In this document: piece by piece, positions 42,384-50,085 of the stretch
How the letters are laid out: each line of letters begins with the position of its first letter
How positions within the stretch are numbered: the stretch's first letter is position 1
Source of the DNA: Paenibacillus camerounensis
GTDB lineage: Bacteria; Bacillota; Bacilli; Paenibacillales; Paenibacillaceae
Direction of reading: 5' to 3'
Assembly (NCBI RefSeq): GCF_000723885.1
Contig: NZ_CCDG010000039.1
Coordinates: 62,001-126,000 of the forward strand
DNA length: 64,000 nucleotides
Made by a program: the position numbers and the translations under genes
The notes under the pieces: generated by a model
What the model saw: the letters and a program-made list of their open reading frames with translations, nothing else
The model's database searches: none
Told to the model about the DNA's origin: nothing

Positions 42384-43838
42384 CTAGCCTTTACGCTGCA
42401 GAACACCTTCATCTGCCGTAGCCACGCAAGCGGCTCCCTCTACAAACGGCAGGGTGGTGGCTACAGCCACTACAGAATCCGGGCCTTTTGGCGCTGCACC
42501 CGGCACTCTGAACGTCGTCACATCAATCGGTTCAATCTCCGTCTCCTGCGGCTTCGCAAGCTGCGGAACCCAGGCGTAAGGCACCCGGTAGGAACGGTAC
42601 ACCATATTGGTGTTGCGGCGGTCTGTGTACGGCGAGATATACTCCCACACGATTTCATGCTCTGCGGTTACCTCAAACAGGCGGCCGTTAGAACCTTCCG
42701 TAATCAGTGTGTTGCCATTCTCCAGGCGCTGGGCGGAGCTGATATACGGGCTGTAGAATTTGTAAGAGTCCGTCGGGACAGAGAAGCCTGCCTCTGCAGA
42801 GGTATATTGCCACTCGATTTCAAAAGTAACCGGGTTAATCTCCAGAATGCGCGAGTGGTCACGAACAGCATTTTTTTGTCCAAAAGGCGATGCCGGATTC
42901 GGCAGGCCGTAACCGCCCCATCCGCCGTTATCAAATACAAGCAGGTTGCCTTCACCCGGCAGGCCCTTCGGAATAATGTGGGCATGATGCTGGCCGATAA
43001 TCCAGCCGATATGCTTCACCTCAGGCAGGGAATAGTCCGGTCCGAGCCGCCAGACAACAGCACCTGTCGCTCTGTCGGTAATGGCGATAATGTTGGCCTC
43101 ACGGGCATCCCAGATAATGTTGTCGGGGTGGAAGCGTTCGTCCCCGTTATCGTAAAATTTGTTCGGACCTACGTAGGAAGCGGAGTTGATATGCAGCCAG
43201 TCGCCGATACCGCCGCCCAGATGGCCGAAGGAACGGGTATTCGGGTCACGGAACAATACATTACGCGCCGCCTCATCAAAGCCAAGCTCGGCAAAATGAT
43301 CACTGGCCTTCCACTCCCAGACGATGTTGCCTTCCCAGTCCACTTCAATAATGGTATCGTCCAGCAGCTCTTTGTTGGAAATGTCATGGTTATGCAGATT
43401 TTTGTGAGCCAGAATCAGTGTCTTGCCGCTATGCACCTGCGGTTCAAGTCCCGGGGCATAATAGCCTACCGGATTGCCTTCCCGCTGATAATCATGGTGC
43501 TGGCGGGCATACCAGAGCGGCTCATAGCCCGGGTCCTCAATATGCTCATAGCTGTTAAATTTCCAGACAATATTGCCGTCCCAGTCCACCTGCACCAGAT
43601 CAACATTGTCCTGGATGCCGAACTTCGGGTCTCTTCTGCCTGTGCTGCCCAGCACATAGCCGCCCGGAAGAATCTTGGCCGGAAAGCCAAGCAGCCCCTG
43701 CCACAGATGGACCTCCTTGCCGTTCATATCAATCAGCACGACGCCTTCCTCCCCCGCCTGATAGACGGTATAGCCGCTCCATGCCTTGGCCGGGTTGTAT
43801 AAAGTAGCTCCTGTCGGATAAATGGTTGAGTGTCCCAT
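42384..43838 (-). CDS. Arylsulfotransferase (ASST)-family protein
   Basis: 484 residues, beta-propeller. Repeated blades show the pattern GNIVWKFNSYEHIEDP, EGNIVWEWKASDHF and FEIEWQYTSAEAG. A His-rich segment IIGQHHAHIIPKGLPGEGNL and GGIGDWLHINSASYV are typical of the ASST family, which in enterobacteria moves sulfate between phenolic esters through a phospho-His-like sulfo-His intermediate. No signal peptide is present, so it is likely cytoplasmic, unlike the periplasmic E. coli enzyme. It is the first gene of an operon with a sulfonate-type importer, pointing to use of aryl sulfates or sulfonates. The 66-bp repeat array begins 17 bp upstream of its ATG. Confidence 0.85.
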   Translation of the reverse strand: MGHSTIYPTGATLYNPAKAWSGYTVYQAGEEGVVLIDMNGKEVHLWQGLLGFPAKILPGGYVLGSTGRRDPKFGIQDNVDLVQVDWDGNIVWKFNSYEHIEDPGYEPLWYARQHHDYQREGNPVGYYAPGLEPQVHSGKTLILAHKNLHNHDISNKELLDDTIIEVDWEGNIVWEWKASDHFAELGFDEAARNVLFRDPNTRSFGHLGGGIGDWLHINSASYVGPNKFYDNGDERFHPDNIIWDAREANIIAITDRATGAVVWRLGPDYSLPEVKHIGWIIGQHHAHIIPKGLPGEGNLLVFDNGGWGGYGLPNPASPFGQKNAVRDHSRILEINPVTFEIEWQYTSAEAGFSVPTDSYKFYSPYISSAQRLENGNTLITEGSNGRLFEVTAEHEIVWEYISPYTDRRNTNMVYRSYRVPYAWVPQLAKPQETEIEPIDVTTFRVPGAAPKGPDSVVAVATTLPFVEGAACVATADEGVLQRKG

Positions 43839-43855
43839 GATTATCTCTCCTTAAA

Positions 43856-44406
43856 AGTTTTTGTGAGCATAAGCTCCCTGCGTTTACTTCGTACAAAAAC
43901 TAGCTTCGGACGCGTACGCTTAGTTTTTGTGAGCATAGGCTCCCTGCGTTGGCTTCGTACAAAAACTTGCTTCGGAAGCGTACGCTTAGTTTTTGCGAGC
44001 ATAGGCTCCCTGCGTTGGCTTCGTACAAAAACTTGCTTCGGAAGCGTACGCTTAGTTTTGTTTGATATGCTTCGTTGAATGGACTTCTGACAAAACTTGC
44101 TTCGGAAGCATAGGCTTAGTTTTTGTGAGCATAAGCTCCCTGCGTTTAGTTCGTACAAAAACTTGCTTCGGAAGCGTACGCTTAGTTTTTGCGAGCATAG
44201 GCTCCCTGCGTTTACTTCGTACAAAAACTAGCTTCGGAAGCATAGGCTTAGTTTTTGTGAGCATAAGCTCCCTGCGTTTAGTTCGTACAAAAACTTGCTT
44301 CGGAAGCGTACGCTTAGTTTTTGCGAGCATAGGCTCCCTGCGTTTACTTCGTACAAAAACTAGCTTCGGAAGCGTACGCTTAGTTTTTGTGAGCATAGGC
44401 TCCCTG
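43856..44406. repeat. 66-bp tandem repeat array, about 8.4 copies
   Basis: Units start with AGTTTTTG at 43856, 43922, 43988, 44054, 44118, 44184, 44250, 44316 and a partial one at 44382. All are 66 bp except the fourth, which is 64 bp and strongly diverged in its first half. Each unit contains an inverted pair AGTTTTTGT/ACAAAAACT, a GCTTCGGAAGC hairpin, and in most copies the perfect 12-bp palindrome AAGCGTACGCTT. Two sequence versions alternate (GTGAGCATAAGC or GCGAGCATAGGC). The array starts just upstream of the ribosome site of the ASST-family gene. Confidence 0.95.
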
Positions 44407-44477
44407 GATTAAATTTGTGTATGAAAGCCCGCTCCGGACGCATTAACCAGTATCCACCTTGGCCTCAGAAGCAGACT

Positions 44478-44670
44478 TTAGTTGGATTTTAGCTACCTAA
44501 TTCGATCCATTCTTCCTATTTGCAAGCGTTAGATGGAAAATCGCCACTTATTTCGATCGCCAACCCTTCATAAGCTCAAAAACAGTAGAATTAGTTAGCC
44601 TTTTTCCACCTAATGCCCTCATTTCGGCGTTTGGCCGGGGATTAGATGGACAATTTCCACCTATTTACTC
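44478..44670. repeat. Four palindromic TTAG-TGGA...TCCACCTA elements with 113-bp pairing
   Basis: Copies begin at 44478, 44529, 44591 and 44642. The spacings are 51, 62 and 51 bp, so the real unit is a 113-bp pair present twice. Each core is an imperfect palindrome (for example TTAGATGGACAATTTCCACC). The copies are diverged and lie between the 66-bp array and the 11-bp array. Confidence 0.7.
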
Positions 44671-44682
44671 AGATGCACACGA

Positions 44683-44825
44683 CGGAGGCTTCGCACAGGA
44701 TGTTCATATGATTTTCACAGGCTTCACACAGGTTTCGCATAGGATTCCCATAGGCTTTCCATAGGCTTTCCATAGGATTTCCTTAGGCTACGCACAGGAT
44801 ATTCATAGGATTTCCTCAGGCTTAT
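44683..44825. repeat. 11-bp tandem array, 13 units in exact register
   Basis: Thirteen consecutive 11-mers with consensus CATAGGMTTTC keep perfect spacing (44683, 44694, 44705 and so on to 44815). Examples are CATAGGCTTTC, CATAGGATTTC and CACAGGATATT. The AGG or TAGG core is nearly invariant. The period is close to one helical turn of DNA. Confidence 0.85.
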
Positions 44826-44908
44826 CGCAATCCGGATCAGCGCCATTTAGCGAACAATCTAAGTTGTTATAAGAATAATCCAGACTTGTTATATGACCAA
44901 GTTATCGG

Positions 44909-45053
44909 CAGCTTAATCACTTGTCATCCGGCGCAGCTCTACATAACTTAAGCACTTGCAGCCTGGTACAGTTACTAGGCTGCTTAAGCCATTACCACCC
45001 GGACCGCTTATCAGTAGCTTAGATACTTGTTATCAGGCACAGCTCTTCGCGGC
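44909..45053. repeat. 35-bp degenerate repeat, four copies, entering the marR 3' end
   Basis: Copies are anchored by CTTAA or CTTAG at 44912, 44947, 44983 and 45018, a spacing of 35, 36 and 35 bp, with shared ACTTGTYATCMGGCRCAGCT-like sequence. The last copy lies inside the marR coding sequence and encodes its final residues. Confidence 0.7.
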
Positions 45054-45556
45054 TTCTGCTCAGGAGCCGGAGGCGGGGGAGCTTCGGCATTCTGTCTGGC
45101 CAGCTCCAGCAGTGTGTCCGAGAATCCCTCCAGATTCCGGGTGATCCGCTCAAAAAAGCGGCTCTGCAAGGCAAGCTCCTCCTCCGTAAAGCCCTCGAAC
45201 AGAAGCGTGATACATCGTTCACCGATATTGCTGTTGCGCTGAACCAGCTCGCGGCCTTTGGCTGTAATATCAAGCAGCACTGTCCGGCGGTCGTCCTCTT
45301 TTCGTCTGCGGACTGTAAATCCGCCTGTCTCCAGCTTATCGCTTAGTGCCGTAATCGCACCGGAGGTGAAGTCGAGCTCGCCGGCCAGATCGCTAAGCCG
45401 CTGCTCGCCCTCCCGGATAATTTTGTTCAGAATCAGCATGCCCGGCAAGGTAATACCCTCGACGTTCACGCGGTCACGTTCCTTAACGAATCTGCGCACC
45501 ATTCTGCGGAACAGATAGTCCGCTTCCTCCAGCTGTTCCCATTGCCCATCTGTCAT
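45011..45556 (-). CDS. MarR family transcriptional regulator
   Basis: The ATG at 45556 (MTDGQWEQLEEAD, 181 residues) has GGAGGG upstream; a longer open frame runs through the leader terminator and is unlikely to be translated. The winged helix shows ILNKIIREGEQRLSDLAGEL, FTSGAITALSDKLETGG (recognition helix) and VRRRKEDDRRTVLLDITAKG (wing). MarR dimers usually repress their own gene and a divergent one. The C-terminal tail after AEAPPPPAPEQKPRR is non-conserved, and its last residues (PDNKYLSY) are encoded by a copy of the 35-bp repeat. The gene is divergent from a lipoprotein gene across a region with a strong promoter, a dyad and a leader terminator. Confidence 0.9.
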   Translation of the reverse strand: MTDGQWEQLEEADYLFRRMVRRFVKERDRVNVEGITLPGMLILNKIIREGEQRLSDLAGELDFTSGAITALSDKLETGGFTVRRRKEDDRRTVLLDITAKGRELVQRNSNIGERCITLLFEGFTEEELALQSRFFERITRNLEGFSDTLLELARQNAEAPPPPAPEQKPRRAVPDNKYLSY

Positions 45557-45656
45557 CTCTTCCCTGCCCTCCTCTGTCAGCCAAACAAAACACCCCCACA
45601 AAGTGCCGCTTGTACATGAGGCTAACTCAGATACTTTGCGGGAACTCCGAGTATAC

Positions 45657-45708
45657 AAAAAAGGCTCCCGGCAGACTCCCTCCATAGGGTAGTACTGCGG
45701 GAGCCTTT
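45657..45708 (-). terminator. Leader terminator/attenuator upstream of marR
   Basis: On the minus strand a long GC-rich hairpin (CTGC/GCAG region plus GGCTCCCG stem, 45661-45708) is followed by TTTTTTG. It lies about 60 nt downstream of the predicted transcription start and 100 bp before the marR start codon. A short frame MNSEIMN is found in the leader before it. Confidence 0.75.
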
Positions 45709-45773
45709 GGCGGTCCAATCGGCTCAGTTCATTATTTCACTGTTCATTTAATTACTGGTAAAGGATTGCTGTA

Positions 45774-45803
45774 ATCATATAACCCTTTAATCCCACCTGT
45801 CAA
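45774..45803 (-). promoter_or_regulatory. Strong promoter of the marR transcript
   Basis: Minus strand -35 TTGACA (45798-45803, perfect) and -10 TATGAT (45774-45779), spacing 18 bp. The transcript should start near 45767. Confidence 0.75.
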
Positions 45804-45834
45804 GTAAGAATTTAATTTATTCTCTTTCTTACTT
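45802..45834. promoter_or_regulatory. Candidate MarR operator (inverted repeat)
   Basis: AAGTAAGAA (45802-45810) and TTCTTACTT (45826-45834) form a perfect 9-bp inverted repeat with a 15-bp spacer, directly beside the -35 of the marR promoter and within the divergent control region. The 394 bp between the two genes (45557-45950) hold nothing else I recognise apart from this, the promoter and the leader terminator. Confidence 0.6.
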
Positions 45835-45950
45835 TTAATTCATAGTATTTTCATCGTAATTTCATGAGGTTTCCCGTAACCCGCTCTGCCGGCAAGACGT
45901 ATGAAATACAATAAACATGGCACATGCCTAACCAAAGAGGAGTGAAGCAA

Positions 45951-46391
45951 ATGAAGAAATATGGACTGGGTCTGCTGCTGCTCATCCTGCTGATAGTCCC
46001 GGGCTGCGGATTTGCCGAGAAGGTCGGGGACAGTGTCACCTTTGCCGCAGATACAGCCTCATACATGCAGGCCTTAACAGCATTCGGTCAGGAGATGGAG
46101 ACCTTGGCTGCTGATGCAGCCACAGACGTCCAAGCCAGAGAGGACTTAACAGAACGGCTGAATGCCCTGAAGGAGCAGATTTCCGGTTATGCCAATCTTC
46201 AGGTTCCGGAATATGCTACTGAACTCCACCAGTCTATCGTGAGCTATAACGAGAAGCTCCAGCAGGGCCTGGATCAGGCTGCAGCCAACCTGGAGGAGGG
46301 CAAGGCCGCCTTTGAATCGACAGGAATTCCAGAGACAATCAGCCAGGTCAACGGTCTGCTGAACCAGATCAGCCAGCTGATTCCGCAATAA
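45951..46391 (+). CDS. Small lipoprotein (DUF6376-like)
   Basis: The ATG at 45951 (146 residues, MKKYGLGLLLL) follows AGAGGAGTG; an in-frame ATG at 45924 has no ribosome site. A lipoprotein signal ends in LIVPGC (Cys about 18). The mature part is helical and acidic (VTFAADTASYMQALTAFGQE, then repeated Gln/Leu-rich helices) and resembles the DUF6376 group of Bacillales lipoproteins. Function is unknown. It is divergent from marR and shares its control region, so it may be the MarR target. A terminator follows. Confidence 0.75.
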   Translation: MKKYGLGLLLLILLIVPGCGFAEKVGDSVTFAADTASYMQALTAFGQEMETLAADAATDVQAREDLTERLNALKEQISGYANLQVPEYATELHQSIVSYNEKLQQGLDQAAANLEEGKAAFESTGIPETISQVNGLLNQISQLIPQ

Positions 46392-46396
46392 CATAC

Positions 46397-46440
46397 AAAT
46401 CGCCTGCAGTATGAGCGAAAGCCATACCGCAGGCGATTTT
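46397..46440. terminator. Bidirectional terminator
   Basis: Stem AAATCGCCTGC/GCAGGCGATTT extended by GTATG/CATAC. It lies between the convergent lipoprotein genes ending at 46391 and 46444. Confidence 0.8.
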
Positions 46441-46443
46441 GTA

Positions 46444-47571
46444 CTATGGCTGGGACAGCCTGATCACATAAGTCGTAGATTCATACTTGTTATCCTTCAC
46501 TGCGACCGCCGAAGCCAGCAGCTTCTTGCCGGACGGGCTCCAGCGCAGCTGGTCGGCAATTGAAATATCACTCAGCAATTGTGTCTGCTCCCCGCTCTCC
46601 AGCTCGGTAATAAAGACCCCGTTCTGGTCATCCGACGGATTCTCGGCAGTTAACGAGTAGGCCAGCTTGCTGCCGTCCGGTGACCAGCTGGTTCCGAATA
46701 CCTGCTGGCCGGAGGCAAGCTCCGCCAGCTCATTGCCCTCGCTGTCGCAGAGCACCAGCACCATTTCTCCCGGACGGGTCCGCTTCACGATTGCCAGCCT
46801 GCTGCCGTCCGGGGAAGGTGCTACCCACACCACGTTTTGCTTCAGCACCTTAGACTGCTTTGAATCTGTCTCATAAGCAGTCAGCTCCATATTGTCTCCT
46901 GTCACGTAGTAAAGGATGCCGCCAGACTCCACTACCTCGTGCACATAGGATTCACCGGACTCCACGACAGTCTCTTTTGCCCCCTGCACATCCGTTCTGT
47001 AAATCACTCCATCCATGCCGGGGAACACAACACGCCCGTCGTCTGCCCATTTCCCCTCCTCCACCCGGAACGGCGCTTCATCCACCTTGACGGCAGAGCC
47101 GGACTCCAGATTCCGGATGTAGCCAAGACCCACCATTTCATTGGTTTCTTTATAAAAAACATACTGTTTATCGGGAGACACCTGCGCAGCTCCGTAATTC
47201 TGGTCCCCTTCCTGCAGCGGCGTATCTCCCCCCGTAGAGAGATTGTGCAGGTAGAGGTTATGCGGGTACTGCTCAGTACCTTCAATCATTTGCGGAGCCA
47301 GGCTGCGGTTCTCTTTATCTACCACGATAACGTCCTCGTCCACCCAGTCCATGCTGCGCATGCCTCCGACCTTGTCGATGCCTTCCAGCTGCAGCCGGGT
47401 ATAGACAGATTCGCTGGTGTTATCCATTACCGTAATCTTCGAGCCTGCCTTCTCAACGACCTGCCTTGCCTCCGTCTCATCCGGGCTGCAGGCTGTCATT
47501 GACATCATAACTGCCGCACCCAGCACTGCCAGCCCGGCCTTACCCAGATGTCTGCCCGCTTGTCTGCTCAT
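46444..47571 (-). CDS. Beta-propeller (TolB/PD40-like) lipoprotein in a two-component operon
   Basis: The start at 47571 (375 residues, MSRQAGRHLG) follows GGGGGA by 8 nt; the longer in-frame start has no such site. A lipoprotein signal ends in MSMTAC (about residue 28). The body has repeated PD40/WD40-like blades: GAAQVSPDKQYVFY, WVAPSPDGSRLAIVKRT, FGTSWSPDGSKLAYSLT and LRWSPSGKKLLASAV. It is the third gene after a response regulator and histidine kinase. Extracellular propeller lipoproteins in such operons may modulate the sensor, as known for some Bacillus systems; this is inference. Confidence 0.85.
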   Translation of the reverse strand: MSRQAGRHLGKAGLAVLGAAVMMSMTACSPDETEARQVVEKAGSKITVMDNTSESVYTRLQLEGIDKVGGMRSMDWVDEDVIVVDKENRSLAPQMIEGTEQYPHNLYLHNLSTGGDTPLQEGDQNYGAAQVSPDKQYVFYKETNEMVGLGYIRNLESGSAVKVDEAPFRVEEGKWADDGRVVFPGMDGVIYRTDVQGAKETVVESGESYVHEVVESGGILYYVTGDNMELTAYETDSKQSKVLKQNVVWVAPSPDGSRLAIVKRTRPGEMVLVLCDSEGNELAELASGQQVFGTSWSPDGSKLAYSLTAENPSDDQNGVFITELESGEQTQLLSDISIADQLRWSPSGKKLLASAVAVKDNKYESTTYVIRLSQP

Positions 47572-47659
47572 AATCGCTTTCCCCCTGCTACTGTTGTTGC
47601 ACCCAGAATACCCCATACTTGTTTCCAAACCGCCGCAGGATGTTTCCAACTTGTAAACG

Positions 47660-49126
47660 TTATTGTATCAGCGGAAAAGAAAGCCGGAAGGCTGAGCCCT
47701 CACCCTCCGTATCCAGCAAAGCAATACTCCCGCCCTGCTTCTCAACCAGATTGCGTACCAGCGACAGTCCGAGTCCGGTACCGCCCGAAGCCCGGGCGCG
47801 GTCGCGGTTGACCGTAAAGAACGGCTCAAAAATTTTCTCCCGCGCCTCAGCCGGAATCCCGATCCCGGTATCGCTGACCGTAATCTCCACCCGGTCCTCC
47901 CGGACCTCGCTGCGCAGAGAGACCGTACCGCCCGGAACATTATACTTGATCGCATTATCAATCAGATTGATGAAGATATGCATAAAGCTCTCTTTGTCGA
48001 TCCAGATATGCGCAGGCTCTGCCTCAAGGGTTAATGTCAGCCCGAAACGCTCCGCCTTGCCGTTCATCCGTCCGCATATATCCTGCAGCCCATCAGCCGC
48101 CTCGAATCTATCTGCCTGTGATTCAAAATCATATTTCTCCAGCGCCGTCAGCTGCAGCACCTTATCCACCATCTCATACAGCCGGTCTGTCTCCTTGGCA
48201 ATGCTGATCTTGGCCTCCAGCAGCAGCTGGGGATCATCATCATACATGTTAAGCAGGTCCACGTAGGCTTTAATCGAAGTAAGCGGTGTTTTGAATTCAT
48301 GGCTGATATTGCCGATATACTGCTTCTGCTGCTGCTCCAGCGCCTGAAGCTTGGTTACGGCGAGCTGCAGCTTGCGCTGTTCTTCATCCTTGGCGGCAAT
48401 GCTTGATTCAATCTCCCTGCTCATGTAATAAATGCCCTCCGCCAGCTCACCCAGCTCATCCCTGCGCTCCAGCGGCGGGGCGGGGATATATTCGGCGCGG
48501 CGGATCGATTCCGCCGCCTTCTTCAGCCGGCTGATGGCTACGGCTGCCCGGTTAAAATACAAATAACCGGTGATGAAGCTGAGCAGCAGCACAGCAGCTC
48601 CGGTGGTCAGGAACAGATTGCGGAGCGTCTGCTGGAACGCCTGCGCATTCTTCAGCGGGTATTGGAGCTGCACTACGCCCATCTGTGCCTCCGGACCTTG
48701 AAGGGGGGCCAGATACAGCAGCTTGTCCCCCTTGCTCTGGTAGGCGATTTTGTTCTGCAGTGCATAAGTGAGCGCCTCTGCCGTGCCTGGACCTCCGGGC
48801 ACGGGAACGCCCTGCACCGAGGTTCCCGCCTGCTCACCCTGCGCATCATAGAGCGTTACCTCAAGGCCGGTGAAGCCCGCCAGCTCCGTCGCCAGCTCAC
48901 GCCCCCGCCGCTGCAGGAACTGCTGCGGCTCAAGCCGTACGCCGGTATAATAGGCCTGCTTCACCCGCAGGTTGACTGTTTTGACATGCTGGGCAAGGGA
49001 AGCCTCCGCCTGGGTCTGCTCATTGCGCTCCACCCCGCGCAGGACGAAATAGCTCAGAACGCTAACCGCCAGAATAAGCAGGAGGCCCAGGAACAGGCTG
49101 AATTTCAGCTTGATGCTGAATCTCAT
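47660..49126 (-). CDS. Membrane histidine kinase
   Basis: 488 residues. Two membrane segments (about 9-28 and 170-190) flank an extracellular sensor region of about 140 residues. A HAMP domain follows (about 190-240), then HisKA with His in YIGNISHEFKTPLTSIKAY (about 275), and HATPase with N-box INLIDNAIKYNVPGG, G1 SDTGIGIPAEA and G2 GGTGLGLSLVRN. It overlaps the response regulator stop by 4 bp. The cognate regulator is the OmpR-type protein upstream. The stimulus is unknown; the propeller lipoprotein downstream may be part of sensing. Confidence 0.94.
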   Translation of the reverse strand: MRFSIKLKFSLFLGLLLILAVSVLSYFVLRGVERNEQTQAEASLAQHVKTVNLRVKQAYYTGVRLEPQQFLQRRGRELATELAGFTGLEVTLYDAQGEQAGTSVQGVPVPGGPGTAEALTYALQNKIAYQSKGDKLLYLAPLQGPEAQMGVVQLQYPLKNAQAFQQTLRNLFLTTGAAVLLLSFITGYLYFNRAAVAISRLKKAAESIRRAEYIPAPPLERRDELGELAEGIYYMSREIESSIAAKDEEQRKLQLAVTKLQALEQQQKQYIGNISHEFKTPLTSIKAYVDLLNMYDDDPQLLLEAKISIAKETDRLYEMVDKVLQLTALEKYDFESQADRFEAADGLQDICGRMNGKAERFGLTLTLEAEPAHIWIDKESFMHIFINLIDNAIKYNVPGGTVSLRSEVREDRVEITVSDTGIGIPAEAREKIFEPFFTVNRDRARASGGTGLGLSLVRNLVEKQGGSIALLDTEGEGSAFRLSFPLIQ

Positions 49127-49818
49127 GGGTAGCTCCCTGCCGGCACTGCTTTATAACCTACCCCGTAGACGGTCTGCAGCATATTCTGATACGGGTCGCC
49201 AAGCTTTTTACGCAGCCGCTGAATGTGAATATCCACCGTACGTGTGCCGCCGGCATAGTCCATCTCCCAGACCTGCTCCAGCAGCTCCTCGCGCATATAT
49301 ACGCGCTGCGGGTGAGAGAGCAGGAGCAGCAGCAGATCGAATTCCTTCGGCGTCAGCTCCAGCTCCTCCGCCTTAAGCTCGGCAGAACGCCGCTCCGGAT
49401 AGACACGCAGCTCCCCGTACTCAAGCACCTCGCCTATAGATTCGCCCGTCTTCTTCTCCAGCCTGCGCAGCAAAGCCTTAACCCGGGCCAGCAGCTCGCG
49501 GATTTCGAACGGCTTCGTCATATAATCGTCTGCCCCCAGCTCAAGGCCGATGATTTTATCAACAATGTCATTTTTGACTGTCAGCAGAATAATACCGATA
49601 TCATCACGGTCTTCCAGCCGCCGGCATACATCATAGCCGTTCAGCTTCGGCATCATAACATCCAGCACCAGCACACTCGGCCGGAAGGTCTGCACCTTGG
49701 AGAGCGCCTCCTCCCCGTCGCCTGCCGTATCTACTTCATAGCCCTCCCGCCGGAGTGCGTAGGCAATTGCGCCGGATATGCTCTGTTCATCGTCGACGAC
49801 CAGCACTTTTTTATTCAT
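49123..49818 (-). CDS. OmpR/PhoB-type response regulator
   Basis: 231 residues. The receiver has VVDDEQS, phospho-acceptor Asp in LVLDVMMPKLNGYD (about 54), Thr in ILLTVKND and Lys in MTKPFEIRE. The C-terminal winged helix has LTPKEFDLLLLLLSHPQRVY and GGTRTVDIHIQRLRKKLGD with VYGVGYK. It is the first gene of the regulator-kinase-lipoprotein operon. Direct repeats of CTTTA spaced by 11 bp, the usual spacing for OmpR-family dimers, lie in the divergent promoter of the gene at 50086, a likely target. Confidence 0.95.
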   Translation of the reverse strand: MNKKVLVVDDEQSISGAIAYALRREGYEVDTAGDGEEALSKVQTFRPSVLVLDVMMPKLNGYDVCRRLEDRDDIGIILLTVKNDIVDKIIGLELGADDYMTKPFEIRELLARVKALLRRLEKKTGESIGEVLEYGELRVYPERRSAELKAEELELTPKEFDLLLLLLSHPQRVYMREELLEQVWEMDYAGGTRTVDIHIQRLRKKLGDPYQNMLQTVYGVGYKAVPAGSYP

Positions 49819-49950
49819 GGGCGGTTCACCCCTTACCCTTATGGTTTATTTACTATCTGGCACTGCTTCCCGCAGTAACCTTTCTGCTTCTGCTGATAGT
49901 ATAACTTGAATTGTCTGTGCGGCCAAAGGCGCCGGCCGTCCGCATTCAAA

Positions 49951-50005
49951 CTTTAGGTAATCTTTAACCGGACTTAAGCTTAGCCTCAGCTTTCCCGTTT
50001 ATAAT
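49951..50005 (+). promoter_or_regulatory. Activator-type promoter of the secreted protein gene
   Basis: Three direct repeats CTTTA, CTTTA and CTTAA at 49951, 49962 and 49973 (11-bp steps) end where a -35 would be. A perfect -10 TATAAT follows at 50000-50005. The missing -35 plus direct repeats fits activation by the neighbouring OmpR-type regulator. The transcript would start near 50012. Confidence 0.6.
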
Positions 50006-50085
50006 GCACTTAAGCATACTTATCCTAACCGACCCAGCCTATAACCCCCTGCCGATATAATTAACTATGAAAAGAGGATATTTAC

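Noticed and set aside
43856-44406. CRISPR array
   Set aside because: The repeats are directly contiguous 66-bp units without variable spacers, and no cas gene is present.
43830-44412. Open frames of 82-127 codons on both strands across the 66-bp array
   Set aside because: The unit length is a multiple of three, so any stop-free frame stays open. No ribosome site precedes them, they overlap on both strands, and the encoded peptides are simple 22-residue repeats rich in Lys/Arg or Leu/Ser.
45680-45710. T-box-like sequence (AGGGTAGTACTGCGGGAGCC) on the plus strand
   Set aside because: There is no stem I or specifier region upstream, no T run after it on that strand, and the downstream plus-strand gene is a lipoprotein. 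The segment is better explained as one side of the marR leader terminator on the minus strand.
45557-45718. N-terminal extension of the MarR protein (54 extra codons, TTG start)
   Set aside because: It would translate through the leader terminator hairpin; the internal ATG has a ribosome site and starts at the normal MarR N-terminus.
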